A stretch of DNA of 64,000 nt from the NCBI GenBank assembly GCA_015501585.1, contig JADNRY010000108.1, positions 62,001 to 126,000 on the forward strand, written 5' to 3'. Position 1 is the first letter of the stretch. The number at the start of each line of letters is the position of its first letter. Below, in pieces: positions 24,505 to 35,547 of the stretch. The notes beneath the pieces are model-generated. The model saw only the letters and a program-made list of their open reading frames with translations. It was not told the DNA's origin and did no database searches. The position numbers were made by a program, and so were the translations under genes. This DNA comes from Rhodocollybia butyracea (Eukaryota > Basidiomycota > Agaricomycetes > Agaricales > Omphalotaceae).

Positions 24505-24992
24505 CTAGGGGAGGTTCCGGGGGCCTATTTGAGCCCTGATTGGGGTCCTGGAGGCAGTGCGCGTTGCGCAAAGATTCAAGGATCCTAAACACTTGCTAAA
24601 CACAACTTGAATGTTGGAAAAAACAAGCAAACTAGTATGAGTGATTTGTACCTTCACTTCTTCATCATCAGCATTCACAGTACCGTTTAGGCGCAAAACA
24701 TCGCCTCTGTTCATAGAGTAAATTAGTACTTGGTGGAGGAAGTGGATTGAGATCCTACCTCAATGTGCGCATTAGTAGGCTCTGGGCTACGCTGTTTTGT
24801 AGAATAACGGTAAAGTTGGTGTCAATGCTTGGCTCAATGCCACTGAGACCTTATCTCAATATCAGTACTATTTGTTCAAGGACAGCTGTAGTTATTCAAG
24901 ATGGAATGGACGAGCTCACCTTCTAAAATAGGAGCGGCTTGAACAGAGACAAATACCAGAGAGAGGATAGACAAAAAGACACTGGCGCGCAT
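24505..24992 (-). CDS. Small secreted protein, copy A
   Basis: ATG at 24990-24992 opens a clear signal peptide (MRASVFLSILSLVFVSVQA, then AP). The gene continues over four exons: ILE, GLSGIEPSIDTNFTV, GDVLRLNGTVNADDEEVK and a basic C-terminal exon ending RNLP at TAG 24505-24507. Introns have GT...AG ends of 50-70 bp. The mature product is about 80 aa, with few cysteines. A similar gene at about 26900-27333 is its duplicate. No known family is recognised; effector, cell-wall or signalling roles are open. Confidence 0.6.
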
Positions 24993-25135
24993 AATATATG
25001 ATTTTGCTCAAGGGGTGCCAATCTTCAAAAGTCAACGGCGGTACCGTAAAATCCAGGCTACAGTTCTCAACTTATACCATTCCAGACTATCCATATCAGT
25101 GGACCGTACCGGTTACCCTCTTCTTCTAACCGCGG

Positions 25136-25470
25136 CAAAAATCGTGAATGCTCACGATTCAATCAAATGGGAGGCCGACGATGCCACCTGATGCTTACAT
25201 CAGGCGCAATGCCAAAGCAATGACTGGACTCACCGAGCCTTAGGAGGCTGTAGGGACTAGGAGGACATTATTTTTTTGGTTAATTTGTACCATTTTTACC
25301 TCTGTTGAATGACCCACACATTACTTAGGGCATGGGTACTACCAAAAAGCAAGAACAAGCCAAACTGTGAGGGCGCGGAGGTTCGTGCGCATCTGGTTAT
25401 TGGTCAGGGTTGGTCAGGGTGGCACTCGTCGGCTCTCATTTGAGTAAATCGTGAGCACTCGCGATTTTTG
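25136..25470. mobile_element. MITE-like element with 24-bp terminal inverted repeats
   Basis: The 24 bp at 25136-25159 and the reverse complement of 25447-25470 differ at only two positions. Each arm is itself nearly palindromic (AATCGTGA...TCACGATT). The 335 bp body codes for nothing recognisable. No clear target-site duplication was found, so this is a candidate only. Confidence 0.5.
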
Positions 25471-26890
25471 ATGCAATTAGAATTGAACAGCCCTAAAGCA
25501 CTCATCACTTGGAACGGCTCCAACGCTCCTCCTTCAACTATATCAATTGTTTGCGCAGCACATAAAGCATGGCAGATCCAACATTTAGCACCCACGGATG
25601 ACGCTGCTGCTGCCTCTGATCCCCCAACTTAGCTCCTTTCGGCCTCATGCTCACATTTCTCTCTACCACATACATGTCGTATCCCACCTTCGTATCGTAT
25701 TGCATCGGACTTCTTGCTCTCATCATACTTGCATTTTTCGCTCTCACGGATCCATTGGACTTTTGTTGTATTCTTTGCTCGTTGCTTACTGTTGTACTTT
25801 TTGCTTGTTACTCGCTCATGGTTGTAATCATTATTTCAAATATATTGGTGTCTCGAAAACTACTGCCGGTGCCCATAAATTGCTCGGGATAAGTACTTAT
25901 GATAAATAGGCCCCGTTATGCCTTGTAATGGCTGTAGGGCTTGTTAGGGCTTGCATTACCTTGTAATCTTGCGTACCTTGTAAGCGCTTGTGACCATTCA
26001 GTAAAAACAAGCGCATACAAGGTATGCCAACCTTGCAAGCTGTGCGCAGCTTGTATGACCTCGTTTTCCCCTGTCACCACATACAGTTGACCTACCCTTT
26101 TGCTGATGATCTCTTTCAATTCGATGATGATGTCGGGAAGGCGTGAGGATCCCGATGACAGATGTAAGTCTTGCCTATCCTGCCCGAATCTATCGTCTTT
26201 TGTAAACAGTATACCCTACGCAGGCCTTACGTTCCTGCTTGCAGGTCCATCGCTGTACACTACTGCAATGATAGCGCAGGGATGGGACAGGAGCGAGGGT
26301 ATAGCACCTGGATTTCCAAAAAAGCGGGTGGAATGTTCGAGTTGAAGGAATAACTTAACCCTCTGATTACTTTTCCAAGCTTCGTTGCATGTATGGAGAG
26401 CGGATGAGGGCGGCCCAAGCGATGGAGCAAACGAAAATACAGATGATTAGGGACATATTGATGATCTAGATTCTCGAGACTCTAGGCACATATTTGTTCG
26501 ATGATGAATACAACAGTATAGATACAACATCCTTCGAATAAGTACTAGTCAACAAGCCAATCGACATTTGACGAGATGTACATACATACCAAATTACAAG
26601 GCCGCGAAACGAGCACCCAAACTCCGATATAATTCCTCCCAAGACTCACCTCTAAGGCCTTCTCTCGACACTTCGACGATGTCCAACCCAAGTTGCTAAA
26701 CATCTGGCGTGAACTTGAAAATCGACACGGTCCCACTTGCCGGCAATGATATATATATGTTCATATTTTTCCTAATATTAATGCTTCTCACGGTATGAAT
26801 ACTAAGTATGTTCAAACAAATCAAGCGAAAAAGTTCAATTTTTTATTTTTCAAGTTCATGTCATGGGTTATTTACATAAAACAGCGCGGT
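25471..26890. other. Intergenic with one possible hydrophobic ORF
   Basis: The plus-strand ORF at 25647-25892 (81 aa) is strongly hydrophobic with two or three possible membrane segments, but has no family match I recognise and overlaps another frame. The rest shows nothing except the hairpin at 25974-26024. Confidence 0.35.
25974..26024. repeat. 18-bp hairpin inverted repeat
   Basis: TACCTTGTAAGCGCTTGT and ACAAGCGCATACAAGGTA pair with one mismatch around a 15-nt loop. The neighbourhood contains several more CCTTGTAA/CTTGCAAG words, suggesting foldback or transposon-end debris. Confidence 0.5.
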
Positions 26891-27333
26891 GTGATTGATT
26901 TGAGCCCTGATTGGGAACAGCGCACATTGCGCAAAAAATTTCAAGGATCCTAAACACTTGCTAAACACAATCTTCAAGGAAAAACCGAGCATATTATGAG
27001 TGATTTGTACCTTTCAATAGTATTAGCACGCGGGACGCGGGACGCATTGCCTCTGTTCATAGAGTAAATTAGTACTTGGTGGAGAAAGTGGAGATTGGGA
27101 CCCTACCTCGGTAATGTCTGTCTCCTCGATAGGCTCCGGGCTACGCTGTTTTGTAGAGTGATTCAATAGGTAAAGAAGTTGGGGTCAATGTCACTGAGAC
27201 CTACACCTAGTTTAATATCAGTACATGTTGGACAGCTATAATTATTCAAGACGAGCTCACCGTCTAAAATAGGGGCCGCTTGGACAGAGACAAACACCAG
27301 AGAGAGGATAGACAAAAAGACACTGGCACGCAT
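26890..27333 (-). pseudogene. Small secreted protein, copy B (broken)
   Basis: Direct duplicate of the gene at 24505-24992 including introns and flanks. The start and signal peptide are intact (ATG at 27331-27333, MRASVFLSILSLVFVSVQA). In exon 2 the sequence differs by a small indel and the frame meets TGA shortly after DPNFFTY. Exon 3 and exon 4 counterparts are shortened. It may still be transcribed, but the product would be only about 35 aa. Confidence 0.6.
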
Positions 27334-28343
27334 AATGTATGATTTTCTGATGGTTTTGCTCAGGAAGGGGTGATCTTCAAAAGTCGCGGGGGTACCGTAA
27401 AATTCAGTCTACTGTTCTTCTCAACTTATATCATTCCAGATATTTTTAATCTTCTATTTTATCCTCCTATCCGTACCATGAGCCCGTACCGGTTATCAAG
27501 CTCCTCCTCCTCCCAACCTCCTCCTGTACTAGCTTGTTGATGTGGGGAATAGGTACATGCGTTCAACAGAGCTCGTGGTAACTTGTAAGTCACCCGGGCA
27601 TACTTTTACTATGCTGTTAGTTACCGATGATTACTCATTTCACAACAACTTACAAGACTCAATACCCCACCGCATTCACAACACATTTGCGATACATCAA
27701 CACACTGGGGACAGTCAGATGTTGCCGATACTAAACGGCCCAGTGGCTACTTCATTATTCACGAACCGCAGCATCTCCGTGTGGAACCTGAATATTGAAC
27801 ATGATCAACTATATTTGGATAAAGTTCACTGGCAGTCACGGTTGGAACGCTGTTCTCCAGGTCAAGACAGATCCAGATGCAATTGCTAGGCCTGTAATAA
27901 TATTTCAGTTATGCATAAGTCTCAAAACAGTAGGCTCACGATGCATGTACTGCCCATAGAAAGGCACGAATCTCTTCTGGATCAGAATCCAGGTACTACA
28001 GATAGCGGAGACTGGTCACCCGTTTTGGTCCTACGGTGCACCTGGCAGCTCATCAAGAACTTTAGAGACCTTGAAGCAGTGATGGTTATCGTTTCTGTGG
28101 GGTGTTGTTGGCAGCTGTTCAAGCTTAAGCTGCGCAGGAATATTCCATAAAAAGTACAGGAACAATACAAGACCATTTGGGAACAAAGCAAAAACAAAAC
28201 AAATACATAAAGGCGCCTTCGGCGTTGAGCGCTTCTGTAGAAAGACACAACTTGTCGATTATCTGTCGCTCATCAATGCAATACTTAGAATGACACCAGT
28301 GAGAGATTGAAACCGGGAATACCTAATTTTGTATCCATCGCCT
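27334..28343. other. Intergenic, only weak ORFs
   Basis: Plus-strand ORFs at 27542-27889 and 27911-28150 lack recognisable motifs or splice support. Confidence 0.4.
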
Positions 28344-28867
28344 CTAGCTGGGTTTCTTCTTGACAGGTATCAGAAACTCGTGTAGCTCTGGTCGGGCCAT
28401 GAGGGTTATTTGCAGCAGCTCGGTCAGGAAAACCGGTACTGTTTGCAAATCAGTACAAGGATTACCATTGACAAAAAAGGTATTGACGTACGAGAGATAT
28501 TGGTTGGATATGGTATCGTTAACGATTCTGGGTCCTCCAAGCTTGGATCATCGCCAAACTTTCCAAACATTTCCCACCACTGCTTTTTCACCTTATCTCG
28601 CCACCTGAAAGAACGCTTACTACCCTTAAGACCAGGTATGAAGTTTATGATGAAGAGATAGCGAGTGTCGTCCAGTTTAGGTGGGCCAAGGCGGAGAATT
28701 GCAAACCGCAAGGGCGCGACATAAACTTGTAAGGCAGTAACACTTCTGCAGTACTGTAACGTGTTTGGTGGGCAAAGTCTGGCAGCCATTTTCTTGATGT
28801 GAGCTTCCGTAACTACAAAGCCTGTGGCATAGAGGGTGGCATCAGGACGAAGCGTATATGAAGTCAT
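28344..28867 (-). CDS. Two-exon protein of unknown function
   Basis: Exon 1 is 28492-28867 and exon 2 is 28344-28438 on the minus strand. The intron (GTACGT...AAACAG) joins in phase 1 and gives 156 aa ending PVKKKPS. Visible features: MTSYTLRPDATLYATGFVV at the start, a basic aromatic stretch RSFRWRDKVKKQWWEMFGKF, and a hydrophobic LPVFLTELLQITLMARP helix near the end. No signal peptide. I do not recognise a family. Confidence 0.6.
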
Positions 28868-29493
28868 GTTCGTGGTGGTCTGAGTTTAAGCGATGGTCTG
28901 TGACGGCATCGGAATCTAAGTAGTCAACGAACAATGGACGTTTGACCTACAAAGGAATTATTACGAGGCTTGATCCAAGAGCTATTCTCTCTTCAAAGAT
29001 TGAATGATTCTCGAACGAATTTACCACGATCCCAGGTCCGCGCTTGCATGTTGAACGTTGAAGGCTATAGCTGAATCGATATTGGTTTTGAGATTGCACA
29101 ATACGGTTGAAAAGTTCACCTCCCCTTCGAATTATACTCACACCTGAATACCTGGACCAACGGTGGCCCTAGCTTCAACGTTCAACAAAAAGGCGCATTG
29201 TCAGCCGGACTGCGTTGAAAAAAGCCCGTTGAACAATCGTTCCTTTCAAAACACGGCCAATATTTTTCCAGTATTTTCAGATTGCAAATACATGTTTACA
29301 GTGAGCTTGAGCTCATACCTCTATTATATATCGAGTGGTGTGCGTGTGCATTAGACAATACGGCAATTAATCACGGCTCCTTAAACGTCCATTCGAAGTG
29401 AGCAAACTGGAAGGATACAGGAGGACTCCAAATCTATCTCACCTGAAATTATATAAATTATCTACATTCTAGGGTATGCGTATCCATGGACCA
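28868..29493. other. Intergenic, no supported gene
   Basis: A short inverted pair GTTGAACGTTGAAG / CTTCAACGTTCAAC lies about 105 bp apart (near 29050 and 29170). Otherwise only short ORFs. Confidence 0.4.
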
Positions 29494-30353
29494 CTAATAA
29501 ATCTCATCAAAAGGTCTAGTATCAGCCGAACAGCTCTCCCAAACTTCATTCACTGCGCGCTCTGCGTGTGCGAAAGAGGGACAAACTGGGTTAGCTGCAA
29601 CCGAGACGATGGCGCGACGCCGGACACAAGCCTAGCACGCATGAACAAAGTCAGTCTACGAGCAAGCCGCACAAAAGATTTCAACGAACCTGATGCTGTT
29701 TCGTGAAGCTCACAAACCCTCTGCGAAGCTCCCTCGTATACCGACAATCCCCGCTCAAGTTATTCGCGCGAATCTCACTGCACGCATGGTGTCGGAGGTT
29801 ATTCCAGTCCACTTTGAAGCGACATTCATCAAACATGTGTACCAGCTCGTGCGCAATAGTGCTCTCGGCGTGCTGTTTTGAGAAAAAGTGTCCGGCGCAG
29901 AGTTTTAATGCGCCGTTTGGATGAGGGAGGTATGCGCCAGAATAAAGGTTGCATCCGGAGAAGCTGTAGCCTCCGACGAGGAATACGGAGAAGCACAGGG
30001 TACGCAGAAGATATTCTTCTCTGGCACTTGACAGCCAGACAAACGGAGATGCTTGAGCATGAAGATAATCAACGGACCTGTTAGAACACGATGAAAAATG
30101 AATTTCAGAAGAAAAATCAGCGAGAGATACTCACTACTCTCCATCAAGTCTTTTTTCGTCTTTTCACAACGTCTCATGTTCAGCTGTTCCAAATCTTTTG
30201 TTCTTTCTTCTTCGGTAACACCGATCCAGAAACCAGCCGAGCCTGTCGCAGAAAACGTTGGAAAGACGACGAGTTGGCACCTGTTGAGTTCGCCGCATTA
30301 TCGGAACTCGGTGAACCATTTGAATCGGGTGGATTTGAGGGTGAAGACGACAT
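29494..30353 (-). pseudogene. ATP23: Mitochondrial inner membrane protease Atp23 homologue with apparent frameshifts
   Basis: Atp23 is a zinc metalloprotease of the mitochondrial intermembrane space that processes Atp6 and helps assemble ATP synthase. Here, reading minus from ATG 30353: an N-terminal Ser/Asn-rich region, SFQRFLRQARLVSG, GVTEEERTKDLEQL, then (after an intron GTGAGT...AACAG) PLIIFMLKHLRLSGCQV and a C-x-x-C (CVPC). Next come SKQHAESTIAHELVHMFDEC with the HExxH-type site as HELVH, FKVDWNNLRHHACSEIRANN and LSGDCRYTRELRRGF. A last exon ends AVNEVWESC...RPFDEIY. Two one-base frame changes without usable intron signals are visible: between LVSG and GVTEEE, and between CVPC and the segment before SKQHAE. 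The catalytic part is intact. It is either a decaying copy or carries assembly errors. Confidence 0.72.
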
Positions 30354-31668
30354 GGAATTAGTGGATAAAGTCGCGTTAGAAAAGTATATTTCTCACGTGA
30401 TTCTCCGCGATGCCCGTACCTCAGCCGGTCCTGGCCGTCTGGATTATTTACTACACAAAGCGCCTCTTACAACCCCACCATGATTCTCGTTCCCTTCACT
30501 CTTCCTTATACGAACGGCGCCCCTCTGGCTACGACTGTGCTAATCGATCTGGATCAGCCACTTCTTCGGCCACTGCGTTCGAAACAGGCATTGACGAGCG
30601 GGATCGCTTCAAGGGAGTAATATGATGTGTAGTTTGTGGTTTGGCCATCCGACATTGCTTGCTGTATTGCCATGGTATTCCCAAGGTAGAAGAACAACAC
30701 GATCAGTGCGTGCTCAGCGCTCGGCTCTTATATCTACCTGTTAACGAGCAACACACACAACACAGTGGAATGACCTCAAGCAGCGAAACTGGATCCCCAC
30801 TCCGCCCATGAACGTTTGAACCACGAAATGGTCTAATGTTGTGTGGAACACGTCGTCTTGCATTTATTGGTCTCAGCTATTTTATCCGATGTTTTTCTAG
30901 AACTCGTTCATCGAGTTTGAACAGTCGTATTTGTCAACCACAGCAACCACGTATGCGTCGTATCATGGAAAAGCTATTGCGCTTGACCTGGATCACCGAT
31001 GCTCACCTTTCTCAACCTTGTTTATCATCCATGAGATGCGTGTCAGAGGTCGTCACCCGTTCGCTCCTATATCGACAACGATCCTCCATTCCAAGACTGC
31101 ATCACGACCGATAACTTGTTTGATTCTAATTCTGGATCTTTCATTCGTGCAGCCCCCAGTAACAACGTTAACACTAGTAACAACAGGAACAGCAATGACA
31201 CCGGAGTTTTGCCAATAACTAGCGTCTTCGGGTCTCTACCGGTCTGGGCTTTCTCTCAATAATGATGTTATTCGTGATATCGTTCAAGCCACCCACCAAA
31301 TGGACTCATGGAAAGCATGCCAGATCGAAGGTACTGATTGGTCAGGAACGTCCGAGGAGAATATCAAGAAATACCAGGCTCTTCCAGACGGATAGTTTGT
31401 TGTTTCGTTTCCTTTGTCTTTGCGCGTTGTACATACCTCTTGTAAGCGCAACACCTCAAGGATGTCGAACGGTATCATATTTTCGTAAATAATTGTAACA
31501 GTGCACATCATAGGGACTGATGCCCACAACTCTCACAGGTTCAAATTGACCTATGCAACTTTGACAACGACAGGACAGACTTGTTAGACTTTGGGAAAAT
31601 CGAATTTGTAATTGACTGTGAGCGCCGAACTCTTTATTAACCTCCACCATCTGCCCCTATCTGTGGCA
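30354..31668. other. Unresolved region, possible multi-exon gene remnants (+)
   Basis: Coherent plus-strand stretches exist: around 30930-31060 (FIEFEQSYLSTTATTY...IALDLDH), 31060-31220 (SYIDNDPPFQDC, an Asn-rich run, VFGSLPVWAFSQ) and 31240-31396 (DIVQATHQMDSWKAC...IKKYQALPDG). I could not splice them into one model and recognise no domain. Confidence 0.3.
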
Positions 31669-34190
31669 ATGGCCCCGCGATCCAAGAAAAAATCTACCGA
31701 TAGTACTCGCAAACATGACAAAACCACTGGGAAAAAGACGTTGAAAGACGAAGGAAAGCCTCTACGTAAACGAGCCAGAGCTAGCACCCAAAAATCCGCT
31801 TCGTCAAAGTCGAAGGTTCAAAATGTAGATGACCCCGAGAACGAGTCGAAAAAGAAACTCAACATGAAGAAGGGGCGGCCTGACGATTTTCCACGGTTTC
31901 AAGAGAACCCAGGGTGCCTTGAACGGTTACTGAAAGATATTCCGTCCGAAATGGTTCTCGAGGTATGTGAAATCTTGGTTGTAAGCCTCAAGCTAAGCCT
32001 AGCCTCACGTCTGTTAGGTATTCTGTAGCGCTGAACCGGGAGACCTGCTCTGTCTTTCTCGCACATCGAAGCAATTTCGAGCAATCCTCATGAGCAAACG
32101 TTTCGAGTACATCTGGCGTGCTGCGCGTCAGAACATTGGACTTCCGCCTCCTCCACACGACCTAAATGAACCCCAGTTTGCTCACTTGGTGTTCGATGAT
32201 GTGTATTGCTACGTGAGTGCAATCGTTGGGTCAACTATCTCTCAAATAACGATCGTTCTATCGTGACTTTTACCCAGATCTGTAAGCGCAAAGGTCGTGA
32301 AAATATACTGTGGACATTTCGTGCCCGGGTTTGCCCAAAATGTGCCGCCTCAGCGTACGTCTGACCTGCATTTCTCTTTACACCTCTTCCACACTCTGGG
32401 AACAAAATGTATCTAGCCTTCCTGATTGCGACTCGAGCTATTGGGACCAGCCTGAGGAATATTGTCTACTAGATATCCTGCCCTCAGAGTCTGTTCACGT
32501 GGGTCAGGGTGAGTCCTCTCACTCATAGTGTTGATCTACCCTCATGTGTCGGTTAGTGTCCCCTATGTATTGGGAGTTACAAATACGCTAGAGAATTCAA
32601 GGCGGAGTTTAAGGCATTAAGAAGTGAAGTTGAGCGTGAAGAATGGATGTCACGGAAGGAGGAGGAACTTAAAGCTAATCGAGAGGTAAGCTTGGAATTC
32701 ACAATATTGATGTTATTTAAGAGTCAACGACATTACCTTCAGCATGCTCAATTGTGTGCTCAGTGGTTTCGGTCCACATTGAGTACTCGTAGTAAGGAAC
32801 TAGACGCTGTCCGTGCGGAACGGATGGAAGAGTGAGCCCCCCTTGTCTTTCTATGATCGATGTCAGGACCTTAGGATTTTTGCTATCTCAACAGCATCAT
32901 TACTCGATTTGACGCAACTGGATGGGGCGAAGAAGCCAGGCTTATGGCAAATGAATACGGGAACAAGTTATCCGCCCATAGGTTCGCCTGGCAACCAAAA
33001 AAGCTCACAGACATCGGTATGCAGTTCACAACATCCTCTGATGATTAGAATACTCAATGATCAACATAGTTTGGGAATGTATAAAGGGCCAATTGTTGGA
33101 TCTTTTAATAAGGCACAAAGATGACCGTTTGCGCAAGGAAGAGGCGAATTCCCGAAGAAAACTCTATGCTGATTTTTCCAATGCCTATAGAAGGATCCGT
33201 GACACCTTAGATCTTTGACAACCTCTACCCGCCGTGGCAGACATACTCACATACAACCCCATCGACAACATAATATGGTGTCCCGGCCCTGGCAAAACCG
33301 TTTTGAGCGATCCATATTCATCTTCAAAGATTTCCAAGTATCTCCCTGATATCATCGCGGAATGGAGGCCTCAAAAGACCCAGGAGCTTGCTGATCTCCT
33401 TGGAACCGGAGCTACCGTGTCGGATTTGCATCTCGCCACATCGGTATTCAAATGCAAGGCTTATTACTGTGACACAGTGTTACTTTATCCCGGGATATTC
33501 TACCACGATTGTTGCTTGCGTGGTTATATTCCACCGCGCCTGCAAGCCTGGAAGCGTGGGCATAGATCTGCAGCCGCGCCTTGGGAGACCGATGTGATTG
33601 AATTCAATCAAAGTCTTTCACGCGTTTCGAAGAAGGTTGTGAAGGCTTGTGGGCCCGCCACGGCGACGGTGCAAGATCTTTATGATGCTAATCCGCTCAT
33701 TGAATGTAAGACCTGCGCACGTAAGGACGGTTCGCGGTACTTCACCTGGTGGCCTCTGATCGTATGCCTCGGTTTTTTCACCTTCAATGAAGCAATGTGT
33801 CTAACCCTTCCCCTCCCAGTTGTCACATCCGTCTTATCATACCATCAAAATTCACCCGTCTTCTTCAGCTGCTTTGAAGTCAGAGATCGCACTCGAATTT
33901 CCCAGCTCTGATGAACGCTTGACGTGTTCTCATTGTCATTCTACGGTGCTGAAGGAGAACATGCGTTTGCATTTGGAAACAACGTAAGCGTGGTACTTGA
34001 TAGTAGGGCGTTTCAGTGTTTAAATCTCTTGCCCTTCAGTCATAGCATCCATCTTATGGACAGACAAAATCCCCTCGTTCTTGATCTTCAAGCGATTCAA
34101 GAACATTGGTATTTCCCTCTTCTTCCAGAGTATGAGTCCCAGAAACCATCTATGTCCCTATTTGAACCGGGTTATTTCAAGGTTGAGTGA
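31669..34190 (+). pseudogene. F-box protein with one in-frame TGA
   Basis: Multi-exon gene. The start MAPRSKKKSTDST is followed by a Lys-rich region, then an F-box (LERLLKDIPSEMVLE joined to VFCSAEPGDLLCLSRTSKQF), then ILMSKRFEYIWRAARQNIGL, a cysteine-bearing segment (ICKRKGRE, VCPKC), charged helices, and a C-terminal half with FKCKAYYC, CSHCH and the end FEPGYFKVE. These are the landmarks of a large mushroom F-box family that links substrates to SCF ubiquitin ligases. All about ten introns join in frame, but TGA at 33216-33218 interrupts the frame just before PLPAVADILTYNP. The simplest reading is one CGA-to-TGA nonsense change. Confidence 0.75.
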
Positions 34191-34348
34191 GGCCGCATCT
34201 GTACTCGTACTAGTTGTTGTATTTTATGTAGTTTACTAATCATTCATCTGGTCTCAAGTCGTACGGCGTCGTTAGTGTGGATTTCAGTGTGGCCCTAAGT
34301 ACTTGTAGATACATACTAACGATCTAGCACCCTCCTCCTTGTGGCGTC

Positions 34349-34422
34349 TATGGGGTGTTCCGATATCTCAAGAATTGTGGAATTGGTCAGTGTCATGATG
34401 GTGGTTCAGGCAGAGATGCTTG
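34349..34422 (+). pseudogene. Fragment of a small cysteine-rich secreted protein gene
   Basis: Nucleotide-level match to the 3' half of the gene at 35160-35547, covering the codons for VIQYLVNCGIGHCHDGGSG. Several substitutions; no start or signal peptide. Confidence 0.6.
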
Positions 34423-34444
34423 CCTTACCAGATTGGTATAGTTA

Positions 34445-34582
34445 ATTCTTTCATGAGGTGCTTATTTGGCTCACAAGCTTTCTAGACCTGAAGTAGTTCC
34501 CTTTAAGGCGAACCTCGTTAGTCTCCCTTACAGGGGACTGCTTTAGACCTAGTTTCAGACATGGTGTTGATACGACAGAAGG
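34445..34582 (+). pseudogene. Fragment of the GH127 gene (intron-exon piece)
   Basis: TTCTTTCATGAGG...TTATT-GGCTCAC and TTCAGACATGGTGT...GCAGAAG-type sequence match the intron and the HGVNTAE exon at about 18206-18275 of the intact GH127 gene, including the 3' splice site and the next 5' splice site. About 70 bp of unrelated sequence separates the two matching parts. Confidence 0.6.
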
Positions 34583-35159
34583 TAACCTATGTCATCACCG
34601 ATTGTATCTGCTTCTGTGTGCTTAAAACTATAGTTGGTGGCGGGGGAGCAAAAAGGAAGATCGAAAATTGGATCCCTTGGCATTCCAGAATACCTTGCAA
34701 ATCATACAAGTTCTTGCCTCGTATATCTGTTCTAGTATGTATGTTTGTGATCACGCCCAGTCTTTCTGCCTGGATAATAATACTAATACTTCCGGCGGTC
34801 ATATTGCGCTCTCAACTATGTTCTCCGTCAGAGTCCCTGTCATTCCTTTAAGCCATATCTGCTCTAACCTCTACCCTAGGCCTGTTGATGTGTACCTGTC
34901 TGTCTTCTTCAAAGGTCGGCCGGATGAGTTAGACACTTCAGATGATATTCACCGCAACTGACCAGGCAGTATTAACTTTTCCTTTCCAGACTCGGAGTCC
35001 TCTGACGCTCCTTCGTATGCTTTTCCGAGTCTCTCGGCTTGCTGCTTTGGGTACCCTCAACAGTATATAACACCTTCTTTTTCAGCTGGTTAAAGCATAA
35101 CCGAATCGCTTCCTCGCAACAAATCTGCTTTTCGAAGTACTATTTTTCTGCGTAGCAAC
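34583..35159. other. Intergenic upstream of small secreted protein gene
   Basis: No gene seen. TATATAA at 35064-35070 is a likely TATA element for the gene at 35160. Confidence 0.4.
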
Positions 35160-35547
35160 ATGAAGTCTATCATCGCCTCATCTGCCCTTGTCGTCCTCGC
35201 TGTAGTCCAAGTCGCTCTCGCCGACAACTGCAACGTTGGGCTGATCTACTGTGGTAGTTCCCTGCTTGGGAAAGGTATGTGTACTGGCCTTTCATCTCCC
35301 ACTTTCAGCGATATCATGCTCCCAAATGCTCCCTCAGAGTCCCTGTATACTCACGACCCTCACAGGCAATTACCAGCCTCAGATTGACCAATGCATCTTT
35401 GACAATCACCAGTCCACGCAGGATAACGGGGCCAGCACCCTCTTCCAATGCGCTGGGGGACCCAATGGGGTGATCCAATATCTCGTGAATTGCGGAATTG
35501 GGCATTGTCACGACGGTGGTTCGGGAAAGAATGACACTTGTGTTTGA
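35160..35547 (+). CDS. Small cysteine-rich secreted protein
   Basis: Exons 35160-35274 and 35366-35547 (intron GTATGT...CACAG, phase 1) give 98 aa. Signal peptide: MKSIIASSALVVLAVVQVALA. The mature part has eight cysteines including NCNVGLIYCGSSLLGKGNY, LFQCAGGPNG, NCGIGHC and a final DTCV. This cysteine pattern is one I associate with a small secreted protein family common in Agaricomycetes, with no proven function. Roles at the cell surface or in interactions with plants or microbes are possible. A decayed piece of a sister copy lies about 0.8 kb upstream. Confidence 0.78.

Noticed and set aside
30091..30483. 130-codon plus-strand ORF
   Set aside because: Lies opposite the N-terminal half of the minus-strand ATP23 homologue, whose motifs are specific.
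13783..33218. A variant genetic code reading TGA as an amino acid (in-frame TGAs at 13783 and 33216)
   Set aside because: TGA is the natural terminator of other intact genes here, including the GH127 gene and the membrane protein at 22578-23516, so the code is standard.
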